In this document: in pieces, positions 1 through 4,508 of the stretch
Layout: each line of letters opens with the position of its first letter
Numbering within the stretch: the first letter of the stretch is position 1
Origin: Spirosoma fluviale
GTDB taxonomy: Bacteria > Bacteroidota > Bacteroidia > Cytophagales > Spirosomataceae
Direction: 5' to 3'
Assembly: GCA_945860325.1 (NCBI GenBank)
Contig: CAMARL010000092.1
Location: forward strand, 1 to 7,197
DNA: 7,197 nucleotides
The notes under the pieces: generated by a model
The model's input: the letters and a program-made list of their open reading frames with translations, nothing else
Databases searched by the model: none
What the model was told of the DNA's origin: nothing
Translations under genes and position numbers: made by a program

Positions 1-477
1 GGTTGTGGATCTGGTTGGTGGGAAATCAATTGTGTCATTCATCAGCCGGCTGCCCAATTAATTTTAGTCGATCAAGATATTCAGGTTCTGACGAATGAGG
101 AAGTTAGCGAGTCCATTTCCTATTTCGAAAACACAGCAAACACAAAAAACACCACGACCATTCTCGTAAAAAACGAAGACGTGCATGTGTTAACGTTGGA
201 AAATGAAATGGCCGATTGGGTGTTAATTTTCAATGCCTTGCATGAGTTCAAACAGATCGATTTAGTACTGCAAGAGGCTTTTCGAATTTTAAAAAAAGGA
301 GGAAAATTATTTATCGAAGAAGAAATATCCATATCAGTTCCACTCATTCACGAAGGTTGTGGAAAAAAATTATTCTTCACTGAAGAGTTGATTGCAATGA
401 CGTCTGAAGCCGGTTTTGAAATGGTCAACAAAAAGCAAAAAGACGAAAAAGCTATTTATGTATTATTCAAAAAATGA
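1..477 (+). CDS. Class I SAM-dependent methyltransferase, 5'-truncated by window edge
   Basis: The reading frame is open from the first base and ends at a TGA, giving 158 residues of a gene whose start lies outside the window. Visible residues 1-5 read GCGSG, the glycine-rich SAM-binding loop (motif I) of Rossmann-type methyltransferases. About 20 residues later comes LILVDQD (20-26), the beta-2 strand ending in an acidic residue that usually binds the SAM ribose. ADWVLIFNALHEF (71-83) fits motif II and the following helix, and FRILKKGGKLFIEEE (94-108) is the typical 'LKPGG' strand-turn region. The tail FFTEEL...EAGFE (125-140) resembles the Methyltransf_11/25 group. A GTG at 181 could be mistaken for a start, but motif I lies upstream, so the gene is longer. 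The substrate cannot be read from the sequence. It lies 61 bases before the kinase gene on the same strand. The methyltransferase fold is well supported; a specific role is not. Confidence 0.88.
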   Translation, partial: GCGSGWWEINCVIHQPAAQLILVDQDIQVLTNEEVSESISYFENTANTKNTTTILVKNEDVHVLTLENEMADWVLIFNALHEFKQIDLVLQEAFRILKKGGKLFIEEEISISVPLIHEGCGKKLFFTEELIAMTSEAGFEMVNKKQKDEKAIYVLFKK

Positions 478-486
478 AAATATAGC

Positions 487-520
487 TTTAGTTTAATTTA
501 AATCATTTTCGCAAATTTGC
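487..520 (+). promoter_or_regulatory. Candidate promoter of the uridine kinase gene
   Basis: The 8-mer CAAATTTG (512-519) matches the Bacteroidota -7 consensus TAnnTTTG except at its first base. TTTA at 487-490 lies 21 bases upstream and could serve as a weak -33 element (consensus TTTG). The -7 element sits inside a perfect 10-base palindrome, GCAAATTTGC (511-520), and ends 18 bases before the ATG. The related AATTTGC occurs near two other gene starts in this window. This is a motif-based inference in AT-rich sequence; the methyltransferase transcript could also read through. Confidence 0.35.
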
Positions 521-538
521 ATTTGAATCTATTTCATT

Positions 539-1162
539 ATGTCGACCAACAACCGTCCATTCATCATTGGGATTACCGGAGGAAGTGCCTCAGGAAAGAC
601 CCTTTTTTTAACTCGATTAATGGAGCAATTCGATACGGACGACATTTGTTTATTATCTCAGGACAATTACTATCGCCCAAAGGAACATCAAACCAAAGAT
701 GAAAATGGGATTGAAAATTTTGACTTGCCTGGAGCCATTGATGACGTGGCTTTTGCGGCCGACGTTGAAAAATTAAGGTTAGGTGAAATAGTTACTCGTG
801 TAGAATATACCTTCAACAACTCTGATAAAATTCCCAACTTATTACATTTCTATCCGAAAAAAATATTGGTTGTAGAGGGCATTTTCGTATTTCATTTTCC
901 TGAAGTTGCCAAGCTCTTAGATTTAAAAATATTCATTGACGCCCAAGACAAGATTAAATTAAAGCGCCGGATAAAGCGCGATAATGAAGAAAGGGGCTAT
1001 GATTTACAGGATGTCATGTATCGTTGGAAATACCATGTCAAACCTACCTACGAAGAATTTATCAGGCCTCACAAAAGAAGTTGCGATATCGTAATACCCA
1101 ACAATCAACACTTTGAAAAAGGCTTGCAAGTCATTGTATCCTACTTGAAAAGTCATGCTTAA
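539..1162 (+). CDS. udk: Uridine kinase-family nucleoside kinase
   Basis: This 207-residue protein has the usual length of bacterial uridine kinases, which phosphorylate uridine or cytidine with ATP or GTP in cytosolic pyrimidine salvage. Residues 14-21, GGSASGKT, are a perfect Walker A loop. QDNYY (41-45) carries the Asp and Tyr of the family's nucleoside site, and NFDLPGA (60-66) corresponds to the usual N-[FY]-D-H-P box. VVEGIFVF (111-118) is the Walker-B-like strand. RRIKRDNEERG (143-153) is the arginine-rich lid, and CDIVIPNN (182-189) is the conserved end of the fold. Oddities: the His of the FDHP box is Leu63, and the usual Y-x-F-x-x-H base-reading segment appears as Y90-T-F-N-N-S95. 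Nucleoside preference is therefore uncertain, although the family is clear. The ATG at 539 places the P-loop at the normal distance from the N-terminus. No Shine-Dalgarno sequence is visible. Its stop overlaps the stop of the convergent regulator gene. Confidence 0.88.
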   Translation: MSTNNRPFIIGITGGSASGKTLFLTRLMEQFDTDDICLLSQDNYYRPKEHQTKDENGIENFDLPGAIDDVAFAADVEKLRLGEIVTRVEYTFNNSDKIPNLLHFYPKKILVVEGIFVFHFPEVAKLLDLKIFIDAQDKIKLKRRIKRDNEERGYDLQDVMYRWKYHVKPTYEEFIRPHKRSCDIVIPNNQHFEKGLQVIVSYLKSHA

Positions 1163-1752
1163 AAGGTACTGCCTAAACTTATTTTTTTTCTGATTCTAGA
1201 TAGCTCAGAGGTTGGAATTTGCAGAAAATGTGCCAACTGACTCTCGGGCAATTGGGCAGCGAGTAAAGCGAAATTTCGTTGGAAATGCTCATACCGTTTT
1301 TGAGGGGGTTGAATTTTAATTAAAACAGCAAGCTTCTCCTGCTTTTCTAATTCATCTTGTGTTAGTTGGCGCAAAACGGCCACAAATCCTGGAATGCTCT
1401 CATAAATTCCGTCCAACTCAACTAGGGTCAACACTAAAATTTCAGAATCTATTAAGGCATAAATGGAATGTGGAAATGGCTGATAATTTAAAATACTACC
1501 GCCTGAAAACAAAAAATTACCTTCAAAAGTAAAGTCTTTAGATTGGAAAATATCTGATTCTTGATCTTGATTTAAGCCGCTACGTAAGATTCCTTTTTTC
1601 AAAAAAACCAAAGAATCTAAATGCTTACCCGCGTTAACCAAATAATCATCCTTCTTGATTTGGACAGTCTTAAAACTTTTACTTACGTTCAGAATTTCAG
1701 ATTTAGAAAGAATATTTAGGGGAGAAATTAAATCTCGAATCGATTGGGACAT
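1159..1752 (-). CDS. Crp/Fnr-family transcriptional regulator
   Basis: This 197-residue protein has the two-domain plan of CRP-like regulators. Residues about 15-110 form a cyclic-nucleotide-binding beta-roll, including YLVNAGKHLDSLVFLKKGILR (37-57). A long dimerisation helix covers about 112-145, and the DNA-binding part about 150-192 contains a helix-turn-helix, SQLAHFLQIPTSELSRIRKK (171-190). The preceding QKRYEHFQRNF (151-161) and this HTH pattern are typical of the many Crp-like regulators in Bacteroidota. The phosphate-binding cassette (about 74-100) lacks the Arg-Ser/Thr pair that binds cAMP in true CRP, and there is no cysteine cluster like the FNR iron-sulphur site, so the effector is unknown. 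The gene follows nadB on the same strand after 56 bases and may be co-transcribed, but a good promoter candidate and a palindrome lie in that gap. The ATG at 1752 gives a normal family N-terminus. Targets cannot be inferred. Confidence 0.85.
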   Translation of the reverse strand: MSQSIRDLISPLNILSKSEILNVSKSFKTVQIKKDDYLVNAGKHLDSLVFLKKGILRSGLNQDQESDIFQSKDFTFEGNFLFSGGSILNYQPFPHSIYALIDSEILVLTLVELDGIYESIPGFVAVLRQLTQDELEKQEKLAVLIKIQPPQKRYEHFQRNFALLAAQLPESQLAHFLQIPTSELSRIRKKISLGSTF

Positions 1753-1777
1753 AGAAAGAATGGCGGATAGAACCGAT

Positions 1778-1807
1778 TAAATGTAGTCCTTAAAATTGAC
1801 AAGTCAA
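1778..1807 (-). promoter_or_regulatory. Candidate promoter of the Crp/Fnr-type regulator
   Basis: Read on the minus strand, TTG (1807-1805) is followed after 19 bases by TACATTTA (1785-1778). This matches the Bacteroidota arrangement TTG, 17-23 bases, TAnnTTTG, with one mismatch at the last base. It lies in the nadB-regulator gap, 25 bases before the ATG. It is the best two-part promoter match in the window, but there is no transcript evidence. Confidence 0.45.
1796..1807. promoter_or_regulatory. Palindrome TTGAC-N2-GTCAA, possible operator
   Basis: TTGACAAGTCAA is a perfect inverted repeat of 5-base arms around two bases. It begins directly beyond the nadB stop codon and covers the proposed -33 element of the regulator gene. 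The arms resemble FNR-type half-sites (TTGAT...ATCAA), but the spacer is 2 rather than 4 bases. Binding and autoregulation are inferences; a 12-base palindrome can arise by chance. Confidence 0.3.
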
Positions 1808-1808
1808 G

Positions 1809-3386
1809 CTATATCAAATCTAAATTGTAATGAAGCCCTTTGTTTTCTCTTTGGGCGCGAGCATGCTTAATGATCAAATAAGCAACATTAATCATGTTTC
1901 TCAATTCGCACAAAGGAACAGTGATTCTAGACTGTTTATATAGCTCTTCATGTTCTAAATAAATCAATTCCAGTCGATCATAGGCCCGCTTCAAACGGCG
2001 ATCGGTGCGCACAATACCCACATAATTGGACATAATGGATTCTAATTCACGCGCCATTTCGGTCACTAAAACTAATTCCTCAGGGTGTTTCGTGCCTGCA
2101 TCATTCCAGGCAGGAATCGATTCAGGTAGGGATTGGGTACCAAATTCTTCAATAGATTTTTGGAATGCCCGATGGGCAAAAACAATCGCTTCTAATAAAC
2201 TATTGGAAGCCAAACGGTTTGCTCCATGAAGTCCCGTGTAGGAACATTCCCCCGCAGCAAACAAATGCTGTATATTGGTCCTGCTAAATTCATCCACGAT
2301 AACACCCCCACATAAATAATGCTGAGCGGGTACCACAGGAATCATTTCCGTCGACATGTCAATTCCCAACTCATCTAAACAATGCTGATAGATCATGGGG
2401 AAATGTTGTATAATTTCATCTTTAGGAATATGCCTTGTATCTAAAAACACATGGTCGCTACCCTGCTTTTTCATTTCTGAATCGATGGCGCGGGCAACAA
2501 TATCACGGGGTGCCAATGACAAACGATCATCATAACGCTCCATAAAAGTAGAGCCATCCAAATTTTTCAGAATTCCACCATGGCCTCGCACCGCCTCAGA
2601 AATCAAAAATGAGGGCTTCTTTCCAGGATTATATAATGCGGTAGGATGAAATTGAATAAATTCCATTCCTTGAACAAACGCCTTTGCTCGGTATGCCATC
2701 GCAATTCCATCTCCCGTAGCAATCTTCGGATTGGTCGTGGATTGATAAACCTGACCGATTCCCCCGGTGGCCAACAAAGTAGTTTTGCCTAAAAAAGTCT
2801 CTACCTTTTTGGTTTTTAAATTAAGGACATAGACCCCAAAACATTTTTTATCAGGGGTATCCTTAGTTACTTTTTCGCCTAAATGGTGTTGGGTGATTAA
2901 ATCAACGGCAAAGTAATGCGTGAAAAAATCCACAGATGGAAAAGACTTCAATTGGGCTAAAAGAGCGCGCTCAATTTCATTGCCCGTGGAGTCCTTGTAA
3001 TGTAAAATTCTTTTATCCGAATGCCCTCCCTCTTTAACTAAATCAAAAGTTCCATCTGCCCGACGATCAAAATCAGTTCCATACGAGATTAACTCCTTTA
3101 GTCGTTCAGGAGCTTCTTTTACCACCATTTCAACGACCTTTTGATTGCTTAAAAAATCACCTGCGACCATGGTGTCTTGGATATGTTTGTCAAAGGAATC
3201 ATCCTGGTCCCAAACAGCAGCAATTCCACCTTGCGCATATTTAGTATTGGTTTCCTCAGCAATGGTTTTTGTGATGACGGCAATTTTAACAGGTTGATTA
3301 ATGTCCTGAAAGTGTTGCGCAATTTTTGCGGTATACGATAAACCCGCAATACCGGACCCAATTACAATAAAATCATAGGTGAGCAT
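1809..3386 (-). CDS. nadB: L-aspartate oxidase (NadB)
   Basis: This 525-residue flavoprotein oxidises L-aspartate to iminoaspartate, the first step of de novo NAD synthesis; quinolinate synthase NadA uses the product. The length is close to E. coli NadB (540). Residues 5-16, DFIVIGSGIAGL, form the FAD-binding Rossmann loop. TNTKYAQGGIAAV (46-58) is the conserved flavin and substrate segment. EGGHS (119-123), FHPTAL (246-251), APRDIVARA (292-300), PAQHYLCGG (353-361) and GANRLASNS (388-396) match the NadB active-site blocks, so E119, H247, R294, H356 and R391 are the likely substrate-site residues. AAGECSYTGLHGANR (377-391) also binds FAD. The helical C-terminal domain runs from about 435 and ends with RENKGLHY (513-520), typical of NadB and its relatives. 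HYLCGG and the substrate arginines favour NadB over succinate dehydrogenase or fumarate reductase flavoproteins. nadA and nadC are not nearby. The gene diverges from the coiled-coil gene across 115 bases and is followed by the Crp-like regulator. Confidence 0.96.
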   Translation of the reverse strand: MLTYDFIVIGSGIAGLSYTAKIAQHFQDINQPVKIAVITKTIAEETNTKYAQGGIAAVWDQDDSFDKHIQDTMVAGDFLSNQKVVEMVVKEAPERLKELISYGTDFDRRADGTFDLVKEGGHSDKRILHYKDSTGNEIERALLAQLKSFPSVDFFTHYFAVDLITQHHLGEKVTKDTPDKKCFGVYVLNLKTKKVETFLGKTTLLATGGIGQVYQSTTNPKIATGDGIAMAYRAKAFVQGMEFIQFHPTALYNPGKKPSFLISEAVRGHGGILKNLDGSTFMERYDDRLSLAPRDIVARAIDSEMKKQGSDHVFLDTRHIPKDEIIQHFPMIYQHCLDELGIDMSTEMIPVVPAQHYLCGGVIVDEFSRTNIQHLFAAGECSYTGLHGANRLASNSLLEAIVFAHRAFQKSIEEFGTQSLPESIPAWNDAGTKHPEELVLVTEMARELESIMSNYVGIVRTDRRLKRAYDRLELIYLEHEELYKQSRITVPLCELRNMINVAYLIIKHARAQRENKGLHYNLDLI

Positions 3387-3403
3387 AATCCATTATTTAT
3401 TCA

Positions 3404-3412
3404 CGCAAATTA
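3404..3412 (-). promoter_or_regulatory. Candidate -7 element of nadB
   Basis: Read on the minus strand this is TAATTTGCG, ending 17 bases before the nadB ATG. It resembles the Bacteroidota TAnnTTTG element but with one base fewer between TA and TTTG. No good -33 TTG is visible at the expected distance. Its exact mirror copy lies at 3454-3462 facing the opposite gene. Confidence 0.35.
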
Positions 3413-3453
3413 ACCAAAAAGGCACATAGAAATGAATTTAAATTTAATTATTG

Positions 3454-3462
3454 TAATTTGCG
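3454..3462 (+). promoter_or_regulatory. Candidate -7 element of the coiled-coil membrane protein gene
   Basis: TAATTTGCG on the plus strand is the exact inverted copy of 3404-3412 and ends 39 bases before the ATG at 3502. It resembles TAnnTTTG with a shortened spacer. No convincing -33 element is seen. The leader that follows is A-rich with no Shine-Dalgarno sequence (aaacaaacata before ATG), as is common in Bacteroidota. Confidence 0.33.
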
Positions 3463-3501
3463 ATAAATTAATCAAACCCTTTAATAAATAAAACAAACAT
3501 A

Positions 3502-4443
3502 ATGGAATCCAATAACAACACATCTAAGATTGCACTCATCGTCCTTGCTGTATTAACTGCAGTATTTGGAGTCTTGTATTTTAGGTCGAACCAACTGACA
3601 AAAGAGCAAGCCACTAGTATCGAAGAAAAAGCGACTGAATTAGCTAATACACGAGTTAAATTAGATTCAATTTCGACTCAATTAGATAGTAAAATAGCTG
3701 AAATTAAAGCATTAGGAGGCCAAGTGGCAGACTTGGAAGCTTTGAAATTGCAATTAGAGCAAGATAAATCTTCACTAAAGAGAGCAAATCACGCGACTGT
3801 GGAATCTTATATAGCTAAAATAAAAGAATATGATCTTATTCTAGCTCAAAAGGATGGCGATATTGTTGAACTGAAAAAACAAAATGGTGTTTTGACGGAA
3901 AACAATCAAGTATTAAGCACTCAAAATCAGACGTTAAACACTGAAAATACGGGCTTAAAAACGGTCAACAAGAACTTAAGTGATACCTTATCCGATGTGG
4001 CAGCAAAGAATAAAGAATTAGCTCGTAAGGTAAGTATCGGAGCAGCATTAAAAGCTCAAAACATTCGTGTATTAGCTGTTAACGCTAAAGGAAAAGAAAC
4101 TGAGAAAGCTAAATTAGGTGGAAAAAGAATTGACAAATTGAAAATTGTATTCAATTTAGCTCCTAATCCAATCACTAAATTGGAGAACAAAACCATTTAC
4201 GTACGTATTTTAGATGGCGAAGGAAGCACATTGTCAGACGAGGCAGTGGGATCAGGTAAAATCAATCAAGGCGGTAAAGATATTCCTTTTACAACTTCTC
4301 AAACAGTTTCTTACTCAAATGATAACCAGGAAGTTGCCGTACTTTATTCGCGTGGCGGGGTTGTTTACAAGCCAGGAAAATATACGATCGAAATGTATTC
4401 AGAAGGATTTGCGATTGGCAATGGTACTTTTGTTATCAGATAA
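3502..4443 (+). CDS. Single-pass membrane protein with long coiled coil and C-terminal beta domain
   Basis: I do not recognise a named family. The 313-residue protein has a short polar N-terminus (1-9) with one lysine, then a hydrophobic segment at 10-27 followed by an arginine. This suggests a signal anchor with the rest in the periplasm, although orientation is not certain from charge alone. Residues about 31-180 are rich in Lys, Glu, Gln, Asn and Leu and should form an extended coiled coil. Within it, 121-162 is a regular stretch with Leu every seventh residue (124, 131, 138, 145, 152, 159) and Asn three residues before five of them (128, 135, 142, 149, 156). After a basic linker (about 195-213), residues 213-313 alternate hydrophobic and polar positions with several Gly turns (IYVRILDGEG, GKYTIEMYSEG), suggesting a beta-sandwich. 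It has its own divergent promoter region and ends in a strong terminator, so it is probably monocistronic. A structural or envelope-tethering role is only a guess. Confidence 0.85.
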   Translation: MESNNNTSKIALIVLAVLTAVFGVLYFRSNQLTKEQATSIEEKATELANTRVKLDSISTQLDSKIAEIKALGGQVADLEALKLQLEQDKSSLKRANHATVESYIAKIKEYDLILAQKDGDIVELKKQNGVLTENNQVLSTQNQTLNTENTGLKTVNKNLSDTLSDVAAKNKELARKVSIGAALKAQNIRVLAVNAKGKETEKAKLGGKRIDKLKIVFNLAPNPITKLENKTIYVRILDGEGSTLSDEAVGSGKINQGGKDIPFTTSQTVSYSNDNQEVAVLYSRGGVVYKPGKYTIEMYSEGFAIGNGTFVIR

Positions 4444-4463
4444 ATTAACCAATTCAAAATTTT

Positions 4464-4492
4464 AAAGAGCCGCAAATGCGGCTCTTTTTTTT
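4464..4492 (+). terminator. Strong rho-independent terminator
   Basis: A perfect 10-base stem, AAAGAGCCGC with GCGGCTCTTT, closes a 4-base loop AAAT and runs directly into T's (eight in a row, 4485-4492). It starts 21 bases after the stop of the coiled-coil gene. On the minus strand the same hairpin is followed by TTTAAAATTTT beyond the A-rich stem, so it probably also stops transcription of the TamB-like gene, which ends at 4509. The two converging genes appear to share it. Confidence 0.93.
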
Positions 4493-4508
4493 GATACGTA
4501 GACCAGCA

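Noticed and set aside
291..306. Shine-Dalgarno-like AAAGGAGG inside the methyltransferase
   Set aside because: No suitable start codon with a plausible coding frame follows it; the bases encode the conserved Lys-Lys-Gly-Gly segment.
120..347. Antisense open frame opposite the methyltransferase
   Set aside because: Low-complexity, Ser-rich translation with no recognisable motif; it lies opposite a gene with clear conserved motifs.
181..477. A separate small gene starting at GTG 181 within the methyltransferase frame
   Set aside because: The same frame is open to base 1 and includes the SAM-binding motif upstream, so GTG 181 is an internal valine codon.
1165..1174. GGTACTGCCT also present at 7175-7184
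   Set aside because: Repeated 10-base words are expected by chance in 7 kb; both copies are inside unrelated coding regions and neither has flanking similarity.
3149..3361. Second minus-strand frame inside nadB
   Set aside because: It overlaps the FAD-binding region of a strongly conserved gene in another frame and shows no domain features.
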